Assembly: GCA_963733105.1 (NCBI GenBank) | Contig: CAVTCB010000024.1 | Coordinates: 588,892-652,891 of the forward strand | Reading direction: 5' to 3' | DNA: 64,000 nucleotides | Origin: JAFAYN01 sp963733105 | GTDB lineage: Bacteria; Gemmatimonadota; Gemmatimonadetes; Longimicrobiales; Longimicrobiaceae | In this document: in pieces, positions 1 through 9,101 of the stretch | How the letters are laid out: every line of letters starts with the position of its first letter | Position numbering within the stretch: position 1 is the stretch's first letter | Made by a program: the position numbers and the translations under genes | Notes under the pieces: generated by a model | Told to the model about the DNA's origin: nothing | Seen by the model: only the letters and a program-made list of their open reading frames with translations | The model's database searches: none

Positions 1-216
1 CCGGGTGCGGAGGACGACACGCTCACCGCGCGCGTGGAGACCGACGACCGGGTGGCCGAGGCGCTGTCGGCGCTCGCGCTGGCGCGCGTCGGGGTGGCGG
101 AGCTCAACCTCGGCCAGCCGAGCCTCGACGACGTGTTCTTCGCGCTGACGGGCCGGGCGGGGGAGCCCGCCGCCGGCGAGCCCATCCTCACCACCACCGA
201 AGAGGCGGTCGCATGA
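1..216 (+). CDS. ABC transporter ATP-binding protein, C-terminal fragment
   Basis: Only the last 71 codons lie in the window; the start and both Walker motifs are beyond the left edge. The visible part ends with an LDDVFFALTGR segment, typical of the C-terminus of DrrA/CcmA-type ATPases that drive ABC-2 exporters, followed by a short acidic tail. The stop codon overlaps the ATG of the next gene (ATGA), which encodes a matching permease, so the two form a translationally coupled exporter in the cytoplasmic membrane. The GTG at 34 is internal. The substrate cannot be told from the sequence. Confidence 0.8.
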   Translation, partial: PGAEDDTLTARVETDDRVAEALSALALARVGVAELNLGQPSLDDVFFALTGRAGEPAAGEPILTTTEEAVA

Positions 217-1004
217 GCATGCTCGCGACGACGCAGCGCCCGCCCGCCGCGAGCGCGTGGGCGGCGACGCTCACGCTCGGCTGGCGCGCGATGCTCAAGA
301 TCAAGCACGTGCCCTTCCAGCTCTTCGACGTGACGGCGTTCCCGCTGATGATGACGCTGATGTTCACCTACCTGTTCGGCGGCGCGCTGGCGGGGAGCGT
401 GAAGAGCTACGTGCAGTTCCTCATCCCGGGGATCGTCGTGCAGACCATCGTGTTCATCACGGTCTACACGGGGGTCGGCCTCAACGCGGACATCTCCAAG
501 GGGCTGTTCGACCGCTTCCGGTCGGTCCCCATCTGGCAGCCCGCGCCCATCTTCGGCGCGCTCCTGGGCGACCTGTTCCGCTACTCGCTCGCGGCGCTGA
601 TGGTGATCACGCTCGGCCTGGTCATGGGCTTCCGGCCGCAGGGCGGGGTGCTCGGCGTGGTCGCGGCGGTGCTGCTGATCGAGGTGTTCGCGCTCTCGCT
701 CTCGTGGATCTGGATCATCGTCGGGATGAAGGTGACGTCGCCGGAGTCGGTGATGACGTCGAGCTTCCTGCTGCTGTTCCCGCTCACGATGGCGAGCAAC
801 ATCTTCGTCGACCCGCGCACCATGCCGGGCCTGCTGCAGTCCCTCGTGGCCGTGAATCCGGTGACCCACCTCGCGAACGCGTCGCGCGGGCTGATGCACG
901 GGAACGCGGCGGCGTCGGACATCCTCTGGGTGCTCGCGGCGTCGGCGGTGGTGACCGCGGTGTTCGCGCCGATCGCGATGCGGATGTACCACCGGGAGCG
1001 GTAG
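213..1004 (+). CDS. ABC-2 type transporter permease (DrrB-like)
   Basis: This 263-residue integral membrane protein begins at an ATG overlapping the stop of the ATPase gene. It has the usual length and profile of DrrB/ABC-2 permeases: a short cytoplasmic N-terminus, about six hydrophobic segments (from around residue 38), and the central EXXSWIWIIVG-like region. The C-terminal half contains the NPVTHLANASRGLMHG segment, the conserved region before the last helix in daunorubicin-type exporters (NPxTxxxxAxR). By family it forms the pore of an exporter for drugs or hydrophobic metabolites; the cargo is unknown. Codon use matches the neighbours. Family call is firm; specific role is not. Confidence 0.9.
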   Translation: MSMLATTQRPPAASAWAATLTLGWRAMLKIKHVPFQLFDVTAFPLMMTLMFTYLFGGALAGSVKSYVQFLIPGIVVQTIVFITVYTGVGLNADISKGLFDRFRSVPIWQPAPIFGALLGDLFRYSLAALMVITLGLVMGFRPQGGVLGVVAAVLLIEVFALSLSWIWIIVGMKVTSPESVMTSSFLLLFPLTMASNIFVDPRTMPGLLQSLVAVNPVTHLANASRGLMHGNAAASDILWVLAASAVVTAVFAPIAMRMYHRER

Positions 1005-1007
1005 GGG

Positions 1008-1568
1008 GTGGCCGTGGGCGTGGAGGTCGCCGCCAACGTCTTCAGCGCCGCGTCGGTCCTGCTGGCCGCCCTCAACCGGGTCCACACCTGGTGGGTGGGG
1101 ATCGTCTCCTGCGTGCTCTTCGGCTGGGTCTTCTACGAGGCCCGGCTCTACGCCGACGTTACGCTGCAGGCGTTCTTCCTGGCGACCGGCGTCGTCGGCT
1201 GGTGGAACTGGAGCGACAGGACCCGCGCGGTCCCCCTCCCGGTCCGGCGCACGCCGGCGCGCGCGCTGGCCGGGATGCTCGCGGCCGGCGTCCTGGTCGC
1301 CGCCGGCTACGGGTGGCTGCTGCACCGCTTCACCGATGCCTACGCTCCCTTCGTGGACTCGGCCGTGCTCGCCTTCAGCGTCCTCGCGCAGCTCCTCCTC
1401 ATGCGCCGCCGCTACGAGTCGTGGTGGTTCTGGCTCCTGGTCAACACCCTCTCCGTCCCGCTCTACCTGTCGCGCGGCCTCGCCGTCACCGCCGTCCTCT
1501 ACGCCGCGTTCTGGGTGAACGCGGTCGTGGCGCTGGTGCGCTGGCGGAAGCTGGTGCAGCCGGCGTGA
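1008..1568 (+). CDS. pnuC: PnuC-type nicotinamide riboside transporter
   Basis: A 186-residue membrane protein with about seven hydrophobic segments and the PnuC signature region around residues 43-68 (GWVFYEARLYADVTLQAFF, then GWWNWS), which in PnuC lines the substrate path. PnuC facilitates uptake of nicotinamide riboside, which is trapped by phosphorylation inside the cell. The next gene is NadR, whose kinase domain does exactly that, and it starts within this stop codon (GTGA overlap), so context supports the assignment. The start is one of three in-frame GTG codons at 1008, 1014 and 1020; I took the first, three bases after the previous stop, so the gene may be read from the exporter transcript. 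Confidence 0.9.
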   Translation: MAVGVEVAANVFSAASVLLAALNRVHTWWVGIVSCVLFGWVFYEARLYADVTLQAFFLATGVVGWWNWSDRTRAVPLPVRRTPARALAGMLAAGVLVAAGYGWLLHRFTDAYAPFVDSAVLAFSVLAQLLLMRRRYESWWFWLLVNTLSVPLYLSRGLAVTAVLYAAFWVNAVVALVRWRKLVQPA

Positions 1569-2647
1569 TCCGGCGGTTCCGCCGCGGCCTGGTGGTCGGC
1601 AAGTTCGCGCCCCTGCACCGCGGGCACGAGCTGGTCATCCGGCGCGCCCTGGCCGAGTGCGACGAGGTGGTGGTCGTCAGCTACTCCAACCCCGAGCTCC
1701 CCGGGTACCCGGCCGAGCTGCGGGAGCGCTGGCTCGAAGCGCTCTTTCCCGGGGTGCGCAGCCTGGTGGTGACCGGCGAGCGCCTGCGGGAGTGGGTGCC
1801 CCCCGGCGCCGGTCCCACGGAGGTCCCGGCCAACGGCGGGCCCGAGATCGACGACCGCCGGTTCTGCGGCTTCCTCTGCCGGCAGGTGCTGGGCGCCACG
1901 GTGGACGCGGTCTTCACGAGCGAGGACTACGGGGACGGCTTCGCGGAGGAGCTGACCCGCTACTTCCGGGAGCGGGAGCCGGACGCGCCCCCGGTCACCC
2001 ACGTCATGGTGGACCGGGCCCGGCGCGAGGTGCCGGTGTCGGGGACCCTGCTGCGCGGCGACGTCCACGCGCACCGGGAGTGGCTGTCGCCCCCGGTCTA
2101 CGCTTCGTTCGTCCGGCGGGTCTGCCTGCTCGGCGGCGAGTCGACGGGGAAGACGACGCTGTGCGAGGCGCTCGCCCGGGAGCTCGGCACGGAGTGGGTC
2201 CCCGAGTTCGGGCGCGAGGTGTGGGTGGAGAAGGGGGGGCGGCTGGACTTCGAAGACATGGAGCGGATCGGACGCGTCCAGGTGGCGAGCGAGGAGGAGG
2301 CCGCGCGGCGGGCGAGCCGCTTCGTCTTCTGCGACACCTCGCCGCTGACCACGCTCTTCTACAGCCTGCGCCTGTTCGGCCGCGCCTCGCCGGCGCTGGA
2401 GCGGCTGGCGGAGCGCGGGTACGACCTCACGGTGCTCTGCGCGCCCGACTTCGGCTTCGTGCAGGACGGCACCCGGCAGGGAGGGGCGTTCCGCGACCTC
2501 CAGCACGAGTGGTACCTCCGGGAGCTGGCCGCCCGGGGCACGCCCTTCCTGCTCGTGACGGGCCCGCTCCAGGAGCGCGCCGCGCGGGTCCTCGCGGCCC
2601 TGGGCGGCGGGGAGCCAGGGGAAACCTGCACCGGCGTCGGCGCGTAG
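1565..2647 (+). CDS. nadR: NadR: NMN adenylyltransferase / ribosylnicotinamide kinase
   Basis: A bifunctional cytosolic enzyme of NAD salvage. Residues about 1-170 are the nucleotidyltransferase domain (GKFAPLHRGHELVI near residue 10, with HRGH as the HxGH motif; SGTLLR near residue 160 in place of the usual ISxTxIR). Residues about 185-355 are the P-loop kinase that phosphorylates nicotinamide riboside, with Walker A GGESTGKTT at about residue 190. At 360 residues it lacks the N-terminal helix-turn-helix of enterobacterial NadR, so it is an enzyme and not a repressor. The GTG start overlaps the pnuC stop by 4 bases, which forces translational coupling and rules out the longer upstream reading frame. 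Together PnuC and NadR take nicotinamide riboside to NAD. Confidence 0.93.
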   Translation: MIRRFRRGLVVGKFAPLHRGHELVIRRALAECDEVVVVSYSNPELPGYPAELRERWLEALFPGVRSLVVTGERLREWVPPGAGPTEVPANGGPEIDDRRFCGFLCRQVLGATVDAVFTSEDYGDGFAEELTRYFREREPDAPPVTHVMVDRARREVPVSGTLLRGDVHAHREWLSPPVYASFVRRVCLLGGESTGKTTLCEALARELGTEWVPEFGREVWVEKGGRLDFEDMERIGRVQVASEEEAARRASRFVFCDTSPLTTLFYSLRLFGRASPALERLAERGYDLTVLCAPDFGFVQDGTRQGGAFRDLQHEWYLRELAARGTPFLLVTGPLQERAARVLAALGGGEPGETCTGVGA

Positions 2648-2705
2648 GGCTCCGGACACCCGACTCCCGCGCCGCCGCGCTCCCCCCGTCCCCGAATCCC
2701 TCTCC

Positions 2706-5700
2706 ATGCAGCCCGTCGCCCATCTCCCGTCCCGGACGCCCTCCCGCGCGCTCCGGGAGGTGTTCCGCTTCGAGATCGCATACCGCCTGCGCAACGCCTC
2801 CACCTGGGTGTACGCGGCCCTGCTCGTGGGGGTGCCGTTCCTGATGATGCACGCCATCAACGGGAGCAGCCGCCACCTCAACGCCCCGGAGATGGTGGCG
2901 CTCGCCTCGGGCGTGCTGGGGGTGCTGGGGATGGTGGTGTCGGCGGCGCTGTTCGGCGACGCGGCCACCCGCGACGTCCAGACGGGGATGCACCCGCTGG
3001 TCTACGCCTCGCCGCTGCGCGAGGCGGAGTACCTCGGCGGCCGCTTCCTCGGCACGCTGGTGGTCAACGCGCTCCTCCTGGTCGGGATCCCGCTGGGGCT
3101 CGCGGCCGGATCGCAGATGCCCTACCAGGACGCCCGGATGTTCGGCCCGTTCCAGGCGGGCGCGTACGTGCAGCCGTACCTCCTCCTCCTCCTCCCCACC
3201 CTGCTCTTCACCGGCGCGCTCTTCTTCACGGTCGCGGCCCTCAGCCGGCAGATGCTCCCGACGTACCTAGCCGCCGTCGGCCTCGTCGTCTTCTACCTGC
3301 TGGTCCCCGACGCGGAGGGCGGCGCGGTGCGCGCGGCGGCGGCGCTGGCGGACCCCTTCGGCGTCGCCCCCCTGAACGCGCTGACGCGGTACTGGACGCC
3401 GGCGGAGCTCGACACGCGCCTGATCGGCTTCCCCGCGCTCCTGCTGTGGAACCGCCTTCTCTGGATCTCGGCGGGCGCGGCCATGCTCGCGCTGCTCCGC
3501 CTCCGCTTCCGCTTCGCGGACCCCGGGGCCCGCCGGCCGCGGAAGGAGGGTGGACGGGTGGTGGAGCCGGAGCGCGGGCGGACCGGCCCGGTGGCGGTCC
3601 CGCCCGTCGCGCGGAGCTTCGGCCCCCGGACCGAGGCGTGGCAGACCGTGGCCGTCGCCCGCCGCTCGCTGGGGGAGATCGCGCGGAGCCGCCCCTTCCT
3701 GGTGATCCTGGGCGCCGCGCTCTTCCTGGCCTTCGCCTTCGGCTGGGACGTGGGGGGCGAGGTCTTCGGCACCTCCACCTGGCCCGTCACCCACCTGATC
3801 GCCGGGACGGTGCTGAGCGGCCCGACCTCCGTCCTCGTGTCCGTGCTCATCGCCGTCTTCGCCGGCGAGCTGGTGTGGAGGGACCGCGACGTGCGGGTGA
3901 GCGAGATCGCCGAGGCCGCCCCGGTCCCGGACCGGGCGCTGCTCCTGGGGCGCTTCCTGGCGCTGCTCGTGATGATCGTGGCGCTCCAGGCGGTGCTCAT
4001 GGCGGCGGGGGTGCTCCTGCAGGCGCTCCAGGGCTACCACCGCTACGAGATCGGGCTGTACCTGCGCATCCTGTTCGGGATCAAGCTGGCCGACTACGTC
4101 CTGTTCGCCGCCCTCGCCATGGCGGTGCACCTGGTCGTGGACCAGAAGGCCATGGGCCACCTCGTCGTGGTGCTCTTCATCCTCTTCACCCGGGTCGCCG
4201 GCTCGTTCTTCGGCATCCGGCACAACCTGCTGGTCTACGGCTCCGACCCGGGGTGGATCTACTCGGACATGAACGGCTTCGGCCCGTTCGTGGCCCCGTT
4301 CGTCTGGTTCAAGCTGTACTGGGCGGCGTGGGCGCTCCTCCTGGCGGTGGCCGCGAGCCTCTTCCGCGTCCGGGGGAGGGAGGGCGGCCTGCGCGGGCGG
4401 ATCGGCCTGGCGCGCGAGCGCTTCACGGGCGCGGCGGCGCGCGCGGCCGGGACCGCGGCGGCGCTGGTGCTGGCGCTGGGCGGCTTCATCTTCTACAACA
4501 CCAACGTCCTGAACGACTACCGCACGCCCCGCGAGTCGGCGGCGCTGCGGGCCGAGTACGAGCGGCGCTACAAGCGGTACGAGGACGCGCCGCAGCCGAG
4601 CATCGTCGGCGCGAAGCTGCGCGTGGAGATCCACCCGGGGGAGCGCGCCGTGGACCTCGGCGGCACCTATCTCCTGGTGAACCGGAGCGGCGCGGCGGTC
4701 GACTCCGTCCACCTGATCGTCCACCCCGACGTCCGGGCCCGCTCCATCCGGTTCGACCGGCCGGCGCGCCCGGTGCTGGAGGACCGGCGGCTCCAGTACT
4801 CCATCCACGCCCTGGAGCGGCCGCTCGCGCCGGGCGACTCGCTGCGCCTCGTCTTCGACGTGGCCTACCGGCCGCGCGGCTTCCCCAACGACGGCGTCCC
4901 CACCTCGGTGGCGCGGAACGGGGCCTACTTCGACCGCCGCTGGCTCCCCGTGGTCGGCTACCAGCCGGGCCAGGAGCTGATGGACGAGGAGGAGCGGCGG
5001 GAGCAGGGCCTCGGGCCGCGGCCCCCCACCCCCCCCGCCGGCGACCTGGCGGCGCGGCGCTACCGGTCCGGACTCCGCGACGCCGACCTGGTGGAGGTCG
5101 ACGTGGTCGTCGGGACGGACGGGGACCAGACGGTGGTCACGTCCGGCACGCTGCTCCGGGAGTGGAGGGAGAACGGCCGGCGCTACTTCCACTACCGGAC
5201 GGAGGCGCCGCTCTCGTTCGGGTCTCCCATCCTCTCCGCCCGGTACGCGGTGCGCCGGGACCGGTGGAACGACGTGGCGCTCCGGGTCTTCCACCACCCC
5301 ACGCACACCGTCAACGTGGACCGGATGGTCCGGAGCATGAAGGCCTCGCTGGACTACAACTCGCGCCACTTCGGCCCCTACCAGTTCCGGGAGCTGAGGA
5401 TCGTGGAGTTCCCGCGCTACGCCAGCTTCGCCCGCGCGCACCCGCACACCATCGCGTACTCGGAGGGGAGCAGCTTCCTCACGCGCGTGGGGGAGGGCGA
5501 CGTGGACCGCCCCTTCTTCGTGACCGCGCACGAGACCGCGCACCAGTGGTGGGGCGGGCAGGTGATGGGCGGCGAGGTGAAGGGCCGGTCGCTCCTCTCG
5601 GAGACGCTGGCGCAGTACAGCGCGATGATGGTGATGGAGAAGACGCTCGGGCGGGAGCAGGTCCGCCGCTTCTACGACTACGAGATGGACAACTACCTCC

Positions 5701-6326
5701 GCGGCCGGCGCGTCTTTGCCAACCGGGAGGTGCCGCTCCTGGAGGTGGAGGGGCAGTCGTACCTGTACTACCACAAGGGCGCGGTGGCCATGTACACCCT
5801 GCGCGAGCAGGTGGGCGAGGAGCGGGTGAACGCCGCGCTGCGCCGCTACCTGGAGAAGCACCGCGACGCCGGGCCGCCGTACCCCTCCTCGCTGGAGCTG
5901 TACGCGGAGCTGCGGGCCGCCACCCCCGACTCGCTGCACCCGCTGCTGCGGGACCTGTTCGAGGAGATCACGCTCTGGGACGTGCGGACCGAGCGGGCGC
6001 GCGCGGAGCCCACCGGCACCGGCGCCTTCCGCGTGACGCTGGCCGTCCACGCGCGGAAGGCGAGGGCCGACAGCCTGGGGAGGGAGACGGAGGTGCCGAT
6101 GGACGAGTGGGTGGAGGTGGGCGTCTTCGCGGACGGGGGGAGCGGCGGGGGCCCGGGCGAGCCGCTCTACCTGCGGCGGCACCGCGTCCGCGGCGGCGCG
6201 CAGACCCTCGTGGTGACGGTCCCGCGGGAGCCGGCGCGGGCGGGGATCGACCCGTACGGGAAGCTGATCCAGCGGGAGCGCGACGACAACCTGGCGGAGG
6301 TGGAGCCCGCCGGAAGAGGCCGGTGA
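2706..6326 (+). CDS. ABC-2 permease fused to M1-family aminopeptidase
   Basis: A 1206-residue fusion. Residues about 1-600 hold two blocks of ABC-2 permease-like membrane helices separated by a polar, Arg-rich linker near 275-310. Residues about 640-1200 form a periplasm-facing M1 metallopeptidase domain. The zinc site is HETAH at 942-946 with the third ligand Glu in LLSETLAQYS at 966. The usual M1 spacing is 18 residues between the second His and this Glu; here it is 19, as far as I can count. The exopeptidase GxMEN motif is replaced by a segment ending EFPRYASFA. Proteins of this layout occur in Bacteroidota and Gemmatimonadota beside an ATPase; none is adjacent here. Start at the ATG at 2706; the downstream gene overlaps by GTGA. 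Substrate unknown. Confidence 0.88.
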   Translation: MQPVAHLPSRTPSRALREVFRFEIAYRLRNASTWVYAALLVGVPFLMMHAINGSSRHLNAPEMVALASGVLGVLGMVVSAALFGDAATRDVQTGMHPLVYASPLREAEYLGGRFLGTLVVNALLLVGIPLGLAAGSQMPYQDARMFGPFQAGAYVQPYLLLLLPTLLFTGALFFTVAALSRQMLPTYLAAVGLVVFYLLVPDAEGGAVRAAAALADPFGVAPLNALTRYWTPAELDTRLIGFPALLLWNRLLWISAGAAMLALLRLRFRFADPGARRPRKEGGRVVEPERGRTGPVAVPPVARSFGPRTEAWQTVAVARRSLGEIARSRPFLVILGAALFLAFAFGWDVGGEVFGTSTWPVTHLIAGTVLSGPTSVLVSVLIAVFAGELVWRDRDVRVSEIAEAAPVPDRALLLGRFLALLVMIVALQAVLMAAGVLLQALQGYHRYEIGLYLRILFGIKLADYVLFAALAMAVHLVVDQKAMGHLVVVLFILFTRVAGSFFGIRHNLLVYGSDPGWIYSDMNGFGPFVAPFVWFKLYWAAWALLLAVAASLFRVRGREGGLRGRIGLARERFTGAAARAAGTAAALVLALGGFIFYNTNVLNDYRTPRESAALRAEYERRYKRYEDAPQPSIVGAKLRVEIHPGERAVDLGGTYLLVNRSGAAVDSVHLIVHPDVRARSIRFDRPARPVLEDRRLQYSIHALERPLAPGDSLRLVFDVAYRPRGFPNDGVPTSVARNGAYFDRRWLPVVGYQPGQELMDEEERREQGLGPRPPTPPAGDLAARRYRSGLRDADLVEVDVVVGTDGDQTVVTSGTLLREWRENGRRYFHYRTEAPLSFGSPILSARYAVRRDRWNDVALRVFHHPTHTVNVDRMVRSMKASLDYNSRHFGPYQFRELRIVEFPRYASFARAHPHTIAYSEGSSFLTRVGEGDVDRPFFVTAHETAHQWWGGQVMGGEVKGRSLLSETLAQYSAMMVMEKTLGREQVRRFYDYEMDNYLRGRRVFANREVPLLEVEGQSYLYYHKGAVAMYTLREQVGEERVNAALRRYLEKHRDAGPPYPSSLELYAELRAATPDSLHPLLRDLFEEITLWDVRTERARAEPTGTGAFRVTLAVHARKARADSLGRETEVPMDEWVEVGVFADGGSGGGPGEPLYLRRHRVRGGAQTLVVTVPREPARAGIDPYGKLIQRERDDNLAEVEPAGRGR

Positions 6327-8696
6327 GCGCGATCGAGGACGAGTGGCTGTGGGGGTGGGACCCCACGCCGGGGATCGTGTCGGTGTGGGCCGAGCCGGAC
6401 GGCCGCGCCGTGGTGTGGCGCAGGATCGCGGAGACGGGCGAGCTGGTGCGCGAGGACGAGCGCTACCGCCCCTGGCTCCTCCTGGACCGCCTGGACGACC
6501 TCCGCCACCTCGGCGAGGGGCTCGGGCCGGAGGGCGAGCCCGGGGCGCGGGTGTGGTGGCGCGAGCTGGAGGGGGCCGGCGAGCTGCGCTTTCGGGTCTC
6601 CGCCGCGGACGGCGCGGCGCTGGCGTCGGCGGTGCTGCGGGGCGCGTCGCGCCGCCTGGGCCGCCCCGTCCCGCACCTGCGCGAGCTCGGCGCCGACCAG
6701 GTGCTCGCCCTCCCGCCCGAGGAGCAGTACCTGGTGGCCACCGGGCGGACGTACTTCCGCGGCCTCGCCTTCGACGAGCTGCACCGGCTGCAGTTCGACC
6801 TGGAGACCACCGGGCTCGACGCCGCGCGCGACCGCATCTTCATGGTCGCGGTGCGCGGCCCGTCGGGCGAGACGCGAGGTGCTCGAGGCGGACGGGCGAC
6901 GGCGACGCGGCCGAGGCCGACCTGATCCGGCGGCTGGTGCGAGCGCGGTGCGGGAGGCCGACCCGGACGTGATCGAGAACCACAACCTGCACGGCTTCGA
7001 CCTGCCCTTCCTCGCCGAGCGGGCGCGCCGCTACGGCGTGCCGCTCGCGCTCGGGCGGCTCGGGCACCTGGGGCTGCGCGAGCGCGCGGCGCGGCGCGGG
7101 AGCGTGCGGCGGCGACGCCGGCGGCCGGGTGCGCTTCGTGGCGCCGGGGCGCGAGCTGATCGACACGCTCGACGCGGTGCTGCCGCTACGACTTCTCGGC
7201 GCGCGAGCTGCCCGGGCCACGGGCTCAAGGCGGTGGCGCGGCACTTCGGCGTCGCCGGCGCCGGACCGCGAGTACGTTCCCGGGGCGCAGATCCACGACC
7301 GTCTATCGGCGCGATCCCGGAGCGCGTGCGGCGCTACGCGAGCGACGACGTGGAGGAGGTCGCCGCGCTCGCCCGCCTCCTGGGCGGCGCGGCGTTCGCG
7401 CTGGCGCGCATGGCGCCGCGCCGCTACGAGCGGCTGGCCGACGCCGGCGCCGGCCACGGGCGTGCATCGACCCGCTGCTGGTGCGCGCCTACCTGCGCGC
7501 GGGCGCGGCGCTCCCCGCGCACCGGCGCCGGCGACGGCACGCCGCACAGCGGCGCGGCGCTGCACCTGTTCGCGACCGGCGTCGCGCGGCGCGTGGTGAA
7601 GGCCGACGTCGCGAGCCTGTACCCGTCGCTCATGCGCGCGCTACCGCATCGGCCCGGCGCGCGACCGCCTCGGCGCGCTGCTCGCGCTGGTCGACCGGCT
7701 GGTCGAGCTGCGGCTCGCCGCCAAGGCCGAGCGCGCGGGCGGCGCCGCCCGGCTCGGCGGAGCGCCACACGCACGAGGCGCTCGTCGGCGGCGATGAAGA
7801 TCGTGGTGAACTCCGCCTACGGCTACCTCGCGGCGGCGGGCGAGCTGACGCGCTTCGCCGACGTCCACGCCGCCAACGAGGTGACGCGCCGCGGCCGCGA
7901 GACGCTCGACGCTGATGTGCCGCGAGCTGGCCGCGCGCGGCGTGACGCTGCTCGAGGCGGACACCGACGGCGTCTACTTCGCCGTCCCGGAGGGCGTGGA
8001 GCGAGGCGGACGAGCGGCGCGTGGTGGCGGAGGTGGCCGCGCTGCTGCCGCCGCTGGTGCAGCTCGAGTTCGAGGGGCGCTACGCGGCGATGCTGTCGCA
8101 CGAGCCGAAGAACTACGCGCTGCTCGGCTACGACGGCACGCTGATGCTGCGCGGGCGTCGCCTTCCGCTCGAGCCGCGCCGAGCCGTTCGGCGAGGCGTT
8201 CCTGCGCGACGCGCTCGCGCAGGCTGCTCGACGGCGACGTGGCCGGGGTGCGCGAGGCGTACGTCGGCGACGCTGGACGCGCTCCGCCGCCGCGAGCTCC
8301 CCACCTACGACGTGTCGTCGCGCGTGCGGCTGACCAAGTCGCCCGCGCCGCTACGCCGAGACGCGCGCGGCGCGGCGCGAGCTGCCGTACGAGGCGGTGC
8401 TGGCGAGCGGGCGCACGGCATGGCGCGTGGGCGAGCGGGTGCGGGTGTACCGCACGCAGGGCGGCGGGGCCGCCGTGGTCGCGTCCACCCCCGAGGAAGC
8501 CGCCGCGGACGCCGACCCGCGCGACTACGACGTGGAGCACTACGCGCGCGTGCTGCGCAGCGCCTTCGCGACGCGGCTCGCGCGCGCGCTCACGCCGGCC
8601 GACTTCGCCGCGGTCTTCGCCGACGCCGACCAGCTGGCGCTCTTCGCGCCCTCGACCGCGGCGATGCGCCCGGTGCTCGTCACGCGCCCGGGGTGA
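6323..8696 (+). CDS. Family B DNA polymerase (PolII-like), 22 frameshifts as read
   Basis: Starts with GTG overlapping the previous stop (GTGA). The coding potential is unmistakable but jumps frame 22 times between about 6875 and 8350, each time by +1. Joined, it is about 784 residues with the full family B set: Exo I FDLETTGL (6799 on), Exo II ENHNLHGFDLPFL (about 6975), Exo III YASDDV (about 7335), polymerase motif A DVASLYPSLM (about 7605), motif B KIVVNSAYGYL (about 7799) and motif C EADTDGVYF (about 7955). All catalytic acidic residues are present, so it would be an active proofreading polymerase if the shifts are sequencing errors. The first 550 bases and last 350 bases are clean. The alternative is a pseudogene, but the absence of substitutions in motifs argues against old decay. 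Confidence 0.85.
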
Positions 8697-8732
8697 GCCG
8701 GTGGCGCCGCAGGTCAGCCGGCGGTCAGGGTC

Positions 8733-8900
8733 CTAGCAGGCGCAGGTGTAGCGTGACGTGTAACAGTCGCACCCGCTGATCAGCAGGCTGGGGGGGAAGC
8801 ACGGAGAGGACGTTGCGGCGGCGTCCTGCGCTCCGCCCAGCGAGCGGACGGTCTCCCGGGCGAGGACCAGCTTTCTCTTCAGTACGGGGGTGGCGGGCAT
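8733..8900 (-). CDS. Cys-rich RiPP precursor-like peptide (lanthipeptide-type leader)
   Basis: A 55-codon gene. The ATG at 8900 is preceded by a good ribosome binding site (AGGAG, 7 bases upstream) and the frame ends at TAG 8733. Residues 8-22 (KRKLVLARETVRSLG) resemble the KLxLxxETLRxL leader of class I lanthipeptide-type precursors from Bacteroidota, Acidobacteriota and Gemmatimonadota. A GG occurs at 22-23. The C-terminal part is rich in Cys, Ser and Thr, with Cys at 34, 44, 46, 53 and 55, and ends in Cys. No LanB/LanC, protease or transporter gene is adjacent, so any modification would be done in trans. The ROK regulator starts about 200 bases away, divergently; I see nothing clear in that gap. 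The call rests on pattern, not on a recognised homologue. Confidence 0.6.
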   Translation of the reverse strand: MPATPVLKRKLVLARETVRSLGGAQDAAATSSPCFPPSLLISGCDCYTSRYTCAC

Positions 8901-9101
8901 GACGAATCTCCTGTGGAAGTGAAAGGCTGAAACGGACCGGTTGGATTCCGACGAACGATGTGGGGCAACGGCCAGTTCCGCAAGCGGCCAGTCGAGTTTG
9001 TGAGCGTATTCCCGAAAGCCTTGCCCGGCGATCCGCCGGAGGCCTAAGCTTCACCCCGAGCAGGCCGTACGAGCCGCCTGCCTCCCTCCGACGCCGGCGC
9101 A

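Noticed and set aside
257..1564. A long plus-strand extension upstream of NadR
   Set aside because: It overlaps the ABC permease and PnuC in another frame and reads as Arg/Gly-rich nonsense; NadR begins at the GTG overlapping the PnuC stop.
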